A DNA stretch of 64,000 nucleotides from Progne subis subis (GCA_022316685.1 JAKJHU010000036.1:4847036-4911035); one strand, 5' to 3'. Positions 12,988 through 28,701 are shown, counted from the first letter of the stretch. The notes: a model not told the origin generated them from the sequence alone. Numbers and translations are program-made.

Positions 12988-15900
12988 TATAAATATAATA
13001 AATAATATTTAACTTTAATTTATTAGGGCATCAGTACCAGTCTAGCTGCAGCAGCATGGAGCTCAATGTGGGATAATTCATCATACTAGAGAGTTGTTTT
13101 GAAAGTAGTTTTGCATTACATTGCAGACACTGATTCCCCTGCAGTAGAAGCCTTAATTGCAAATGTATCCATGCCTGTGTAATGAGATCCATCTGACAGT
13201 CACCTAGATTGCATGAAGAGCACTCAGGAGTTTAAAATGTTTCTTGCAGATGATATATTACACGTGTTTGCTAACATTATGTATTAGTTAAATTTTATAT
13301 TTATTTTTGTTACAAAAAAGCATTAAAATTACCAATAATTGACAGAAATACATGGGGAAAAATTATAAATAATGCTGGACTCAAGCAAAAACAAAAGATG
13401 AGTGATAAATTACCTAATATATATTTTTGCACTTGCCAGTAAAGTACGAATTGCTTTTATGGACTTAGTAACAAAAATATATTGAGATCTTTTTCTCTAT
13501 TTCTAACCCTATTTGGTGCCATATTTATGGTAGCACTGGAAGGTGAGATGTGTGCAGGCTTTTCAGTCAAAACAATTTTTTGTTTAATTAACAAAGCCAT
13601 ACCAGTGCTTAAATTAAACAGAATTAACTGAGATGAATTAACCAGTGAATTAAACAGAGATGAACAAATGGATTTGATGCTTCAATAATGAATAGATATG
13701 AGATGGACTTCAAAAATGTGACAGGAGAAGAAGGGTTAAAAAGTCTTTGTCCTACTTTGACTACTCTCTTGTTTACTGCATTAATCATGAAAGAAACAGC
13801 ATTGTCCTTTACTAAAATGATTGACAAGTGTGAAGGCTAAATTTTAGAAGCATTATGGATGTGATCTCAGGGTATTACTGCAGTAAACACTGAATCTCCC
13901 TGTAGAACCAAGCTTTTTTCTATCATAACTGGGCTTACACATAACTGAACTGGTCACTATAGAAAATGCTGGGACAGCCTGGACCAAATTTTGAAGTCCT
14001 TTATTTTTGTCCAGGCTTTTTTGATGATCATGCCAGTTACAGCTGGGAATGGACAACTACATTTCCTAATTTAATTTCCTTCCTTACAATTTTTTCTTCT
14101 GTAATACAATGGCTGGAGTTCTCTGTTCCAGTCCAAATTCTTTGACCCTCTCTGCAGGCATAAAGCTGTCATAAATCCTTTTATATAGCTAGAGAAGAAT
14201 TCCTCCCTAGGAGGAATTAATGGATAGCCTTAAGTCACCTCCACTTTTAGACTTCAGCATAGTGAATGTGTGTGTGGGAGGGGGAAAGTGGAGGGAAAAA
14301 GGATTGGACAATCCTGTTAAACCCTGACTTACAGCAATGGTCCCTGTGGCTAATATAAAAGGGATTATATTGCTCTAACTTCTTTGGAGAGAAACCTTTT
14401 TTCCTGTTGGTTGCTGCATCAGGGGATTGCACAACTTGCTTTGCCATTCTGCCTGAATTGTAGTTACTTTCCTGCCATCCTGTTCTTAGAAGGAAGTTCA
14501 AGCACGTTTAGACCAGTTCTGGATATTATTCCAAAATGTTGATTTTATTTTACTTATATAAAATTTGTATTTTCTTCCTGGTAGAATCATTTGCACATAA
14601 GTGCAGTGTTCACCTCATAGTCTCAGTGTGTCTACAGGTCTTGTAAAGAATTCCCATATTAAATTAAAAACCTTGCTTGCACAAGAATTGAATGACTGTC
14701 TTGCTACAGTTTCTGCTACTATATGGATATTTTCAGTCACTTATGAAGGACATCTTGTTAAACTGCATCATAAATGGTTATTTTTGTTCCTGACATTGTA
14801 TGTGCGAGTATATATACATATTGTAGAAAAAAAAGGTTAAAAGATACAAAAGGGGTCATGTAATAAATAACTTGGCACTAAATACACATACCTTAAAATT
14901 TTTATTTTGCTCTTGGTATTGTCTGCCTAAACAAGTGGCATTTTCAATGCAGCACATCAGGCAACAGCACCTTCATTTTGGATAATTAGCTGGATAATTT
15001 CAAATTTGATTTCACTTTTCCATTCATTCATTTTGTTATGGATTCTCAGAACCATGGCTTTTTGCATTATTTATGAATATTAAAACTGTATATAAATCAG
15101 ATATCGTAGGCATATGAAGGACTATCTAGAAGGGTGGAATGTATAAGAAACAAATATATTCATATATATATATATTTTCTTTCTCAATAATAATTCAAGT
15201 GTTGTTTTTTTATGGAACTTAAAAAATACTGTTGCCCATAATTTGTCATAACCTACTTTTCTGAGATCATGCAAAATGATAAATTAAGGCTTTTAAGGAT
15301 TTAAAATCTCACTCATGCTTTTCTGATAACTTCTTTAAAACAAAAATCCATCAAGTAATATATTCTACTCTAAATCTAGTTAAAAAATAGAATGTAATTA
15401 GAACACCACACAGAGCTTCTAAATAAAGAAGAATTTTCATGCAATTTTAATTTTTACCTTTTTGTCACTTACTTTGATGATGAACTAGGAAGTATGAAAG
15501 TATGTCCTAATGAAAATAAATAAAAAAATACAACACTCCAGTGTATGGTATAATATGACATATGCTTACGCATGGAAAAATCCATGTTTCTCAGAAATCA
15601 GCAGTAAATTCTAAACTTTTGTTACTGAGCCAGGAATTTACTTTATATCATCAGAAGTCAGTAAAAGGAACTTCTTTTTTTTTTTTTTTTACTTCTTTTT
15701 TTTTCTGACTTTTTCAACAGGGATTAAAGAACTCTTTGTATTTAGGCATGCAAATACTGGAATGAAGTTATTTTTCTTTGGTTTGAGAAATCCTTCAGAA
15801 AGAATATGGTTTGCTAATTTTTTTTTTTAATTTCTTTTTTTTAATTTCCTAATTTCTAAAATATTAATTTTAATCCTTAAAACAAAATTTAATAACATCA

Positions 15901-17585
15901 TCAAGTTTTGCCAGAATACTGTTAGAATTCTGGAAATAGCTCTACATTGCAGAATTAAGCAAAACTTTTGGCACTACCATCAGTGGGAAAAAAGTCAAAT
16001 TCTCTCTAACATATGTAAACTGAAAATGAACTGATCGGCTAGGCCCATAGACAAAATCACTTGTATCAAGCAATTTCTCAAGACTGGTTTGAACAAAGAC
16101 TTTGTAGTGCCTGTGAACCATGAAGAAGTCGCACTGGGCTATCAGACTGTTGATTGCATGAAAAATTTTCAGTGAATAACATCTTGCTTAATAGTAAAAC
16201 TATTACAAACTAGGTACCATCTCTCATTCAATAAAAAAATGAAGGATTGTTCAGCAAACATACTTTTTGGAAAGCATTATTTAAAAAAATATTTTCAACT
16301 GGATACAGGCCAACACAAGGAATGTTGGTTTTACTGTGGAATTTAATTGTTCTTTGTGCATAGAAAAACTAGAGAAGTGAAAATATAATAGCAAGCCTTG
16401 AAATTTAACTGTGAAAAAATGTCTTTTCCAAGATATCTCCCTTCATCTGGATGCATCTATTCCAAAGTGTATTTACAATTTATGCTTACCTTTACACAAA
16501 TATACATGACCTGCATTAATAATCTTCATAATTAATTTATGAATGATCATTAGGCTCTCTTTTTCATAAATATTATACACTTCTCATTTATTAATATTTT
16601 TTTCAGTAATCTATAATCTTTGAAAAGTGACTAAAATTTTCAGATACAAGATGAAACTAATACCTTTATCTAGAAGTCGTGAGTAATATTTATTTCAATC
16701 AACACTATGCAATGATTTGTGCAACCCATTACGTAGAAATAATTATAGTGGTTTTAGCTCTGGCAGCATTTTATTCATCCTCTTGCACAAGATGAGTTAA
16801 TCTAATATGTGAAATAGAAAATTTATATCATATGCACTATCTATCACTCCTCTGCACTTTTAATGAGCTTTATTCATCTGAAATGAAGAAGCAATGCCAG
16901 AATTACATAACATTGTGGATAGATTTTGAACTGAAATGAAAACTAGTTTCAAACTGAAAGGAACTGGAACAAAGAATACTAACAAAATGCTTAGTGCCAA
17001 AAAATACCAACAGCTCCTTTCAACCTTGAAAGACAAAAATACTGAAATATTACAAAGAAAGTATTTTACATTTTTCACCTGCTGCATTAGTTTGGCTATT
17101 TCTCCTATTAAATGTTGCTGAGTCTTCTTCCTATTTTACACTTGGATCTTTGTTTTACATGAAGAATGCTAATGTCTATAATGTGGAAGATTTTCTTTTC
17201 CTCAGTGGGCAAAACAGTTGCCATGCAGTATACTACAATATATAGACGTAAACTCCATCAATTGAAACATTACCTTTACTATGTTTCTCTTACCTGCACC
17301 CCATCAGACGCAGGGATATAACTTGCTCTTTTAAATGTGTCTGTAACATTTCTGAGAATTTCCACAGAAATTAGAAGGTCCCCAGCATAAAAATTTTTCC
17401 TCTGTGTTAAATCCAATAGTGTCTTGGTTACTTGGGACATGCCATCACCAGCCAACATCCTCTGACCCTTGGCAAGGTGCTCTTTAATCTGTACCAAAAG
17501 AAAAACCACTATCATCAGAACCTACTTTACTGAGAAAAATGTATGATAAATTCTAAACACAGCCAAAATATTAAATGTTGAAACT

Positions 17586-17619
<34 letters not shown>

Positions 17620-20600
17620 CTGCTAAAAGATAAGACAAAATAATAGTCTACGGTCATAGAAATATTATTTTTATCAGAGCATCATTGATTTTATACTGAA
17701 AGCTTCTGAATTTCTTGTGTTTCATACATTTGCTTCTTAGAACTCCACGGGGTGGACTGCAGCTTTAATTTGTTGTCATGATGCAGCAAGGAACTGCCTT
17801 TCCTTAAAGGAACATCTGTACGACCACAGCTGCTCCTTTACATCTTTAACAACTAAGATGTCTGAAATAAATAAATGCTAAGGCAGGACTTGTTATAATC
17901 TAATTTACTGTAGGAGAGTAGACCTTTCACCTCTGCCAGCTCAGCTTGGCTAGTCAATGCAAGACAGGTGGTTCAGTTGGAAGCTGGTTATGGTTCTCTC
18001 TTCTGTAGCACTAGCTCAAAGGTGTTAACTTGGAACAATTCTGTTTGTTTTTTCCAAGAAATGTAAATTAAATTACGAATAGCTCCTGTGTACCTGCTGA
18101 AAGAGCACACTTTAGCAGTAGGTCTCCCAGCAGATGTGTTCAGAGCTAGGGATATAAAACAAATATGCTTAAAGTACCCTTCTGGTAAGAACCTGAAGTT
18201 GTGGATCTGTTTTTTTCTCAAAGCTGACTCAGCATCCCAGGAAGATGCATGGAGTATCACAAAGATAGAACAAGGCCAGACAAGGCTAAAAGAAAGACCA
18301 CACGGGCTAAACAACCTATTTTAAAATATACATAATAATTTATGCATAAAAGCACAAGTTCTTCTGAAATGAAAAGTAAAATATCATAGAATTATAAAAT
18401 ATCCTGAGTTTGAAGGTTTTTAGATAGAAGAGAATTACCCAAGACAGACCTTATTTTAACTGGAAGGGCTGAAAATACTATGCAACTGGCAAAAAAATAT
18501 TGTCACAGTCTTTAAAAATGTATCTTCAATTGCTTTTTAATTTGCCTTATTACTGACATATAGAGGGAAAAATTACTAATGTAACATATAGTTGAAGTAG
18601 ATGATATTGAAAGTATCTTCCAACCTTGATGATTCTGTGATAATAGGCTGGTGATGCGGATGGAAGAGTGTAAAGGTACTTTTTGGCACTTCCACTTTGG
18701 ATCTCCGCAGACACTTTGTGCCAATACGCACACCTTCATTATATAAAATAATATATAAGGATACACCATATTAAAAGTGCTTAAAAATGTTCAAAATAAC
18801 TCCCATACAAGTAATTAAAAAATGCAATCATCCTCTGACATACTAATTCTAAGCAGTAGTGGGTTTTTTCCATGCTGTTGGTTCATATTTTAGTCACATT
18901 CTCAACTGATGGTCAGATAAAATAGATATACATTACACAGTTGGGGCTGGGTGAAGTGGCTGCTTCAGGCTTCCTTCATGGTCTTAAATCATCTTTAAGA
19001 GCTGGGGATTGTTATGGACCACAAGTGCCTTGACAAAACCCTAGAAATACTTAAGAATTGGGAGGATACCTGCCTGTTGCATCATGGACAGGGAGTAAAT
19101 CTATTCTATACCATGAGGTACAGAGGTACAAGCATAATAGTATTAATATTTAGTAAAAAATCAGTGCGAACTAAGACCATTAATTGCTTTGTTTGGTTGG
19201 TTGCATTTTTTTAACAAATATTTCAGCAAAAATACCTCCCTTAGTCTTCAGAATACTGCAATATATAATCAGGCAAGAAGTTTGCTTGCAGAAATAATTT
19301 TGTGCAGTTTCTATTCCTTTTAGAAGGAGATTTTGGACATAATTGTGTACGAAAAAAACAGTGAAGAAAAAAGTGTGGGAATGGAAGGAAATTAATTTCG
19401 GTAAATTCAGAAATCTGATCTTGGACACATAACATTATGAACGACTTTCTTGGGAACAAGTAAAAGCAAACACAAACTTGATTTGTGCATTTTTGCTGAG
19501 AAAATTTTCTTGTGAAATGTTGTAATTTGTCTCATCTGCTCACCGTGCCTCAGTAGCAAGTGAAAAGAGCATCAGCCAGCACAGTAACACTAAAGAGTAG
19601 AACTTTTGCTGTAACTCATCCACCTGTTCCTTACACCAGAACATATTTCCAGATTTTGAGGATTAACAATACTGAGTGTACCTTTAGTCAAGCCCAAAAG
19701 ACATACAGCATAAAAGACCATTCATATAGCTGCACTCCAAAATCTAATATCTCAGAATGTACTGTGCAAAAGGCATCACACAACTTGAAGTTAGGGTTTA
19801 AGAGAGAAAAAGATGTTATTTTAATATCAGTAATAACCAATTGATGAGTCCTCATAAAAACTCTGCTGGGATTTGTAGTGGTTTTACGTTCATTAAATTC
19901 TGGTCTTAGTACTCACTCTTTTTCTGTGGGAGAGAGACTAGGAGAAAACCAAAGCAGGCTCAACTTTTAAAATGAACAAATAGTTTTATTAACACACACT
20001 AAAAGAATAAAAAAAGAAAGTTGGAAAAAAGCTAAAACAGAATGAAACTTCAAAAACACTCTTCCCTCCCCTTACAAACTGTTCACTTTCTTACAAAACA
20101 ACATAAAGAGACAAAACTTGTAATTTTTAGTCAGTTTCACTATCTGACAATAGTCTTTCATCAATTCTTTAGGGGAGGAGTCTCTCTTAGAATCATGTAT
20201 CCCACTGACAACCTAGAACAGTTCTCTTGTGGGTTTTTTAACTGTCAGAAAAACAACCGCCTGGAGAAACCTGCCTTTGTGACCCCTCCTAGGAGCAGGT
20301 CCCTAAGCTGCTTATGGGTCATGGGTCTTAGACTTTTGCATATTGGCGTGTCAGCTTTTAAAGATGAATAACTCCAAAGCAAAGGATTCTTCATTTCAAG
20401 GTACAGAGATATCTTCTCACTTCTTCACTGGCGCAGGGGGCTTCTCATCTTTATCTCTGTTCAAGCATCTTATAGGATTCATATTACTTAGTCTATCACA
20501 AACACCTTTGCTCAAATCCACACACAAATCTAAACAATCATCTCCCCAAATGCTTATCTTTCCCATGATTTAAAGGAATGATCTAAATATAGAGTTCGTT

Positions 20601-23600
20601 TCCATGGCTCAAGTAAGAATGGAACAACCTACTCTTCAGCCCTCTGTCCCAATAGTCTTTTCACTCTTGCTCTACTGACTTCATGCTGATTTTTTCTTTA
20701 TGTTCACTTTGTTTTTCTTACTCTCTTAGAGAAGGGCCAAGCTCTGGAAGCTTCATGTTGCCAGGAAACCGTTAAATCTGCTCGGAGTCTTTGTCTCTCC
20801 TGTGGTAGCTCATGGTGTTAGATGTTCAAGGCCATGATGGTGAGGGAGGAAGAACTCATGCAGCAACATCAGAGATCAGAGCACCCGGGCAGTCCAAATC
20901 ACAAAAAACCCAAGCAGGATCATAAATGCCTTTTCAGCCCACCTCTCAGTGTAAATTGGGGTGGCCTCAGCCTAAATGGTGCCCACAGTTCTTATCAGGG
21001 GCTCAGCAGAGATCTCTCCCCGCTTCAGGGAAGGTTAGAGAAGGTAGCTGTTGTAAAGCAGCAACATCTCCTTCCCCCCCTACCCCGGGAGCCGATGGAA
21101 TCCGGCCAGGCCTCAGGCCAGCTCCCTCCCCAAAAAGGGGGGAGCAGCAAGCCCAGCTCGATGTTACTTGTCTCTCTCTGTCCGAAGGAAAGAAGGAAAA
21201 AGGCCCCACCTACAGGAAATCAAGGGGTTTTATATGGTACTTCCCAAAGTAGCCAACAATTTTCAGGGGTCAAAACAGATGCCAGTATTCCAATTAACTC
21301 TCTTATAGGTCCGTGTCTTTTCTAAAGCAATTCCCAGGTCCTGACATGGAGAATTATTCTACATTCTTCTATAACTAAAAAACCAAACTGTACTAACCCC
21401 TGACATGCTGTTACACCTGTGTAAACACTGGTAGGGAAAACTGTTGAACTATTCAACAAGTTATTTTGTAGTGCATTATTTTGCTTCCTTTTGCTCCATC
21501 TGCACGTTCACCTCCCAATTGTTTTTTCCATGCTCCTGCGAGACTTTAAATTCACATTTTAAAGATGTCAGGGGCCATGTTGTTGATGGTTTTGGGACAT
21601 ACAAAGCCCACAGAAGTATTGGCTTCAGCTGCTTTTGAAATCCAAATTAAAAATTGAAATGATCCTACTTTTGACTGGTTTTTATACTTTCAAACAAGTA
21701 AAGCTCCAGTTTTTTGCAGATCTCTAACAGCAGAAGTGGGATCTATAGTATGGCCTTTAGTGTTTTCAGGAAGACATTTTGGTTGCTCTTTGGATACAGT
21801 GATGAAAAAGGTCTAGCAAGTGCCCCAGTGACACAGGACTAAGTTATTACACCTGCTTCAAAAGTAGCCAGGGTTGTGATGCAGGTGGTTCAAAGTATCT
21901 CAGAATTTACTGGTTCTTAAGAAGTACAGCTCAGTTTGGAACTCTTTTTTTGTTAAATGACATACCCAGAAAGCTCAGTTTCCCAGCCCAAGGATCGATC
22001 CTTTCTCACTCATACACACCACTCACTCATACACAGCTCCAAGAGCACCTTTCTTTTCATCCTCTCAAGCTTCAACACAGACATTCCTTTCCCCAGTCCT
22101 TAGCTACCTCTCCAGGCCCACATGCCTCGAGTTAGACTAGCAGCATATCCTTAGAAACAGCACAAAAACCCAGAAGATTGCAGTGTGTTTAGCTAAGAAA
22201 AGTGGTGAAAATCAGAGTTAATTGAGAGAACTTTTTTCTAAGACCAGCAAGCAATGTGCAGGGAAAGATTAACAGCCTCTTTATTATAGTTTATTATATA
22301 CTGTATTTTCTTGTTGTAAGACAGCTTATGACAAGAAAACACAACTTTAAAATCACAGGCCATTCACTCAGTTGATGTAAACTGGCACAATACCATTAAA
22401 ACCACTGAAGATGTTCAGATTAGTATAAATTGAAGGTAGTGAATTATTGCACATTTATCACAGTAATCTCTCTGCATGAAAATACAAAATATTCTCATCA
22501 GTAATTATTATAATGTCTTTCTCACCATACTACCTATTTTCTGGGCTGCGGTCACTGTGATATTATCCACTGCTCAAGAAAGCTATTTTGGTCACCACTC
22601 TAGGTCCTTGTAGTTCCCTGTATGAAGGTCATTTTTTAGTGGTCTTACAGGCAGGCTCATTAAAAATAAAGTTTATGAGCTGAGAGATAGTGAAATGAAG
22701 CAGCTGTTAAACTGACACTTCAGTTGTCAGCCCAGCCCCTATCTGCCTGCACTGTATGGCTGCATACTTGAAAAATTACTGAAATGTTTAAGTGGACTTT
22801 GACTCCGGGTCCAAATGCCTTTGTCCCCTGATTTATCAGAAAGTGTGATAGAGTAAAAATGCCTCTTTACAAAGTCAGATCTCCTAGGCCATCAGCATTG
22901 GAGTACAGTTTATTACTGCATAGTAATTACTGCAAACTTAACAGCTAGTAGTTCTGCACCACCACATTAGTTGTGGTTTAAAAGGACAGAAAACAATGAA
23001 CCCTCAAGAAACCTATAAAAGACTGAAAAGAATTATTAATTTGAAGAGTAACTACACCATCAGCCATTTTTAATTATTTTTTAAGATGATGTTGGATTCA
23101 TGGCCAGGTATTACTAATGATGCCATTAATACATTTTATGGTAGGGGAAATGATAAGAACCCAAATTAGTAAGCCTTACATAGAAGTGAGGAAAGATAAT
23201 TTGAAATAAAAATACATCCTCAAATTGCTCATAATCTGCAAACCACTTTGCTTTTCAACTTCAGAACTTGAGAGTAATATTTTGCAAAATATAGTGGTCT
23301 TTGGATGTAGAAATTGTAAGAATATTCACACCACACCTGTAATGTGATGTCATTGTAAGAATGTTGTTCATATTTGACAAAGTCTTCATTACAGGCTGTT
23401 TTTTTATGATATTCACTAGACAGTTTCTTAACTGCTTTGGCACAGAACTTTATTTTCCCTCAATATAATAAATTATTTGCAATTTATTTTTCCATTTTCA
23501 GGCTGTTTGAGTGTTTGAGAATATAATTTCATCCACCTTTTAAAAGAAACAGAGTAAGGTCTAAAGATATGGCTATGCATCTTCAGGTATGCATTCAAAT

Positions 23601-26600
23601 ATTTACAACCTAATGTCATGCAAGAGATATTTTCTATATATTCAGTACTTTATGAAGAACATGGCTCAAGCAATACAAAGTAATTTTCAACTTTGTTATC
23701 AGTGAAATTAGTTAGTAGTTTCAATTTCAATCATGATAACACACTATTAAATAAACATTTTGTGCACAGAAGAAGGCAATCATATATTCCCTTTGTGTAC
23801 AGCAGAAAAGGGAGAAAGTAATTTGTATACATCGTGTCAAGGAAGATTAAGTATATAAATTAAGGGAAACTTTACAACCGTAAAGGAAAGGATGTATAGT
23901 TTACCTGAAGAGACTATGCAGACTTCCATACTGGAGGCCTTAATTACAGCCAAGAAAAATAAAAAGCTGGAATAACACAAGTGTAGCTGATTCTGATACG
24001 ACACAAGTTTGGGCTGGATGATCTCATTAATTTCCTTTCAGTTCTGTAATTATGTAACACATCCCTGAGAATGCTCTGAAACCCCAACTAAAACCTCCTA
24101 TAATTTACCCCAACCAGAAAAGTCAACGTTTAAGGAGTGCCTTAAAATTGAACTTTAGCCTTCCTGCATTTATATAATGGTGTGCAATCTTCTGAACCAA
24201 GTTTTTCCAGAAACTGTGCTTCAGTCTGTGCCTCTGTGCACTCAGCTGAAACCACTATAACCCAAGCTTTAAGGAATTTCTTCTAAATGTTTACAGATTA
24301 AAAAAAAAAAAAAAGAAAAAAAATAGGATTACTTCATTATATTATGATGTAAAGCAGCAACCAGTTGTTCCATTCTCATATACTTCCAAATATTTTTAAC
24401 CAAAATGTTCCTTAAATTAGGGATTTGGCTTTAAAGAAAATAAGGTGGATTAATTACACAGAATCCTTTGCTGTTTTAGACATTAATCTCAAGCAAAATG
24501 AGTATCTGCACAGATGAAATTGCATGTGCTCTTCCATATGTCATCAGGTCATCAGAAGAATCTTTGGTCTTCTGTCATCAGAAGAAACTTTGAAAAAAAA
24601 AAAATCTAGTATCTGTAGAGAATGTGAACAGCTAACAGAGAGAAATTAATTATACATTTTCAGTATTTTAATTTGTGCAACAAGACATTTTAATGGGTAT
24701 TTTGAATAGATAGGACTGTTCTCAGTAAAATAACAAATGAGTCTTGGGATTAGGAATGAATAAGCATTGAACAGATAATTTTTTTTCTTATACTTATTTT
24801 CATGTCTGTTGACCAGGGCTTGTACTACTATCTTATTAAGTACTGCTCTTAAATGTTCCAATTATCTGTGATTAAATCCTGCTCACATTGGCATGTAGTG
24901 CAAGAGATCTTGTTGTTGTTATTGTTGTTTCTGTTTTAACCAGAGGGCATGTCTTCAAGATTTGTGTTATCTATGTATAATGCAACCTGACAAGAGCAAG
25001 AGTTGAGATGAAAAAGAGAATGAGGACTCTGAGAGGGTTGTTTTAATTTTATGACAGACATAACATTGCTTGGGGTAAAGTCTCCATACTGACTGAATGA
25101 CTAAGGGTACAGGTCACAAAGGGATGTACTAAAACTGAGTTGTCTTTCATTTCTTATGCTACATGGTCATCCATGTAAATTTATGTCCCTAAACAATAAA
25201 GCTCTGATAAATGCTTCAACTGAAATGCTTATTTGATTTTAACCAATTTCTTTTCTATACCTTTTTCATTTTGCTTCTAAGCAGTCACTCACTTTTATTT
25301 GCAGGACAAACCAAGAAGTTTTTTTCAAGGAAATTAGCATCATTTGCGAGCCCTAATTTCTGCATGGATGTGCTGCATGAAGTAATAGGCAAGAGAAAAA
25401 TCCTTTGACCCTCATATACTCAATAAACCATGATGGGGAATGCAGCAAATTAAGTAGGGGACAAAAAGCAAGGGAATGATTGTAAGTGTAAGATGCTGTG
25501 ACCACTTCTTTGTCTCCTGCTGCCAAGCAAAATTCTGGCAGCCATTTTGCAGCTACGTTCAGTTGGAAGGAAGTTTCCAGCAGTTTTGGTAGACTTTAAG
25601 GGAAAATTAGATTAAATCCTTCTTTATCAAGCTTATAAATGGCTTTCTATTGTTTTACCTTCGGCCATACCCTAGTGAAGCTCATCTGTGGCTGCAGTGT
25701 TTTTTGGTCGGTTGGGAACATCTGTGTGATCAGGGAACACTCAACTGCTCACTACTGCAGAAGACACAGCAGCAAACACAGGAACACATTTCATTTAACA
25801 CACACATTAATCTTTGGTAAATGTGTGTGTTTCAGACATGGAAAAATTATTATGGACCTTGAAGTTAGAGTGGGGACTTTGAATTTAACAAGTAGGATTG
25901 GTTGCCTATTAAAAAACAGATTTTCAAAAGCAGAAAGGAAGAAAAGGAACTCTTTCAGGTTGAATAAAGTTGTGATGTGCTTGTGCAGAAAGCAGACAAA
26001 TGTTTTCTCCTACTGTACAGCATCACTAAGATTAAGGTGCACATATATGTTGGCAAGATCACAGAATCATAGAATTATTTAATATTTAGAATTATTTAGG
26101 TTGGAAAGGACCTTTAATATCAAGTCCAACTGTTATCTCAGCACTGCCAAATCCACCACTAAACCATGTCCCCAAGTGCCACACCTATATTTCTTTTAAA
26201 TATCTCCAGGGTTTGAGACTTGACAATCTTTTCCAGGAAGATGTTTTCCTAATATCTAGTCTAAAGCTTCCCTGGTGCTGCTTGAGGTTATATCCTCTTA
26301 TCCTGTCACTTTTTACCTGGGAGAAGAGACCTCCTTTCAGGTAGTTGTAGAGTGCCCTCACCATCAAGTCAACAGTGATACCAAAGTCATTAACATTTTC
26401 CCTGAACTTTTAATCTTCTCTTGTCTAGAATGGGAAAATATTAGTGAGGCAGAAGAAAACTGTTGCCTGTCACAATCTCTTGATTAGTTGCTCTCTGATG
26501 AGAGAAAAGTTTGTCCTCCTCCAGACAAGATAAGGGAAGTGGTCTTACAAGGGAATCAAGGAAAGGAAAGTACCTGCCTATCAAAAGCTGTGAAGGTAGA

Positions 26601-28664
26601 GAGGAAGAGCTGGCATATATCAATATAAGTACAGACTGAGGAAGAACAAAAATGTTGGTTTTGAGGCCTCTGCATTCAAATCTATAAAACTAAACCTGGC
26701 TGCTTTGTTCTGAAGCTATATAAAAAGAAATGAAGCACTAAACTAGCAGAAGAAAAAAAAAAAAAAAAAAAAAAAAAAAGCAGTAAATTTTTTAGGAGGA
26801 AGCCTTTCATTCCCCAGAGTACAGCAATCACTTCAGTGAGAAGTACACGGACAGGCTGATACGCTGCCCTTGTAATATAATTTGGAAAAACAAAATCATC
26901 CCTAATGAGCTGCAGCTGAGCAAATCATTATTCACCTCAAAGCTCTTTTTTATCAAATTATATTTTAGCCAAGCACTTGCAAAATTGTGAATAACACTGC
27001 TGTGGAAAAAGTTGAAACAAAATTATAGTATGAGCAGAAGTAGCAGAAATGCATTTTTATGGCTATATTATTAGTTTGGCATGTAAAGATTCACCTGCAT
27101 AACTTCCCATGCTCCTTTGTAAGTGCTAATATTTTGACATCAGTGTGATAATTCATATGTAGATTTTTCCTTCCTAACTCTCAAGAGTTAAGAGATATTT
27201 TAGTTTTCCAACTTTCTGATAAAAAACAGCCCATTTTGCATGAATGCATGTTATATCACTAAAAGTGGCACTGTGTTCTGGGACCCCCAACATAAGAAGG
27301 GCATAGACCTGTTGGAGTGAGTCCAGAGAAGGGCTATGGAGATGATCAGAGAGATGGACCACTACTCCTATGAGGAATGGCTGAGAGTTGGGATTATTCA
27401 GCTGGGGACAAGGCTCTAGAAATATCTTAGAGTAGCCTTCCACTACCTTTTTACAAGAACATGTAGTGACAGGACAAGGGGGAATGGAGTCCCCCATGAA
27501 AGAGGGTAGATTTAGATTAGGTATTAGGGAGAAATCCTTTACTGTGAATGTGGTGAGGCACTGGAACAAGTTGCCTGGGGAAGTTGTGTTCCCTATCCCT
27601 GGAGGTGTTCAAGGCCAGGTTAGTTGGGGCTTTGAGGGACCGGATCTTCTGAAATGTGCCCTGCCTATGGCAGGGGGAATGGAACTAGGTGTTTTTTAAG
27701 ATCCTTTTCAACCAAAACCACTGTATGATTATCTTAAATTACTGCCTTATTTTTATCAGAGCAACTAAATATAGAATTTCATCATCTGACCTAGAAAACC
27801 ATGCTAAACAGGTTTATCAAATGCTCTGTATTAGCAGAGATTTTCTGATACTATTGGAGATGTCTTTCAGGAACAATTTTTCTTGATAACAGGCTTTACT
27901 CCTCACCATTATTTATGAGTGTAGTTCAAATCTCTTCTAAACTAGTGTGTCCAAAAGACATGTAGATGAAAACTCACTTTAGGCAAAAGGGCTATTTCAG
28001 TGTGTGGTAAGACAATAATACATCACTAATACTTTTCTAACCTGATCCCTTACAAAATTATCTTTTTCTTTTTTATTTTTTTAATTCAATAAATCCTATT
28101 GCTTAGTATACATGCATAACAGAATAGAAAATAGAAATAACCTATGTATTGAAGTGTTTCCTCAATTTTCACAAAATCAATTTCTAATGCTCCATGGTAA
28201 AATTTTATGTATTAATAGTTTTCATTTAAAATGCTCAGAAAAGTTTCAATATTCAGCTCCTAAAAAGCTCATGAAATGTGAAATCTCATTGCTCTTCCAC
28301 ACCTAACTATTTTATTCTCATTTTAATTTTTTTTTCATTTGCCCCTATTTGTCTTTTCTTTCCTGATTTTAGATTTTGGACAAGTGGGGATGAGGTGAGT
28401 GGTTTCTTGTTTCAGTTTGTTTAGTTTAGTTTTGTTTATTTTGCTGAGCTTTTTTCTATTTTAGGTGGCTGTTATCCATAAAATGTACTAAGAATAGATG
28501 AAGAAATCTTTATCTATGTTTCTTGGAAGCATGATAATGCAGAATATTCCTAATTCTGAGGTCTTGCTTCTTAGTCTTACTGCTTGTTTGCTTGTACCAT
28601 ACCAAATTTGATAGGCTTCAAAAGGATATGAAAGCAAAATGTATTCTTATTTGAGACATTTCAG

Positions 28665-28701
<37 letters not shown>

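Larger units (their letters stand above)
10829..17293 (-). other. ADGRB3: ADGRB3 intron within GAIN coding region
   Basis: This intron is 6465 bp, phase 0. It contains T26 at 11042-11067 and a (TAA)n tract at 12947-12985. I recognise no transposon or conserved exon; the remainder is AT-rich unique-looking sequence. Confidence 0.85.

Noticed and set aside
20822..21325. A 167-codon plus-strand ORF, the longest in the window
   Set aside because: It lies wholly in the probable LTR, overlaps open frames on other strands in the same GC-rich patch, and shows no recognised protein motif.
25639..26082. A 147-codon plus-strand ORF
   Set aside because: It has no recognisable domain and irregular composition, it runs into the CR1 at 26059, and it has no splice or promoter support. 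It is most likely chance in AT-rich DNA.
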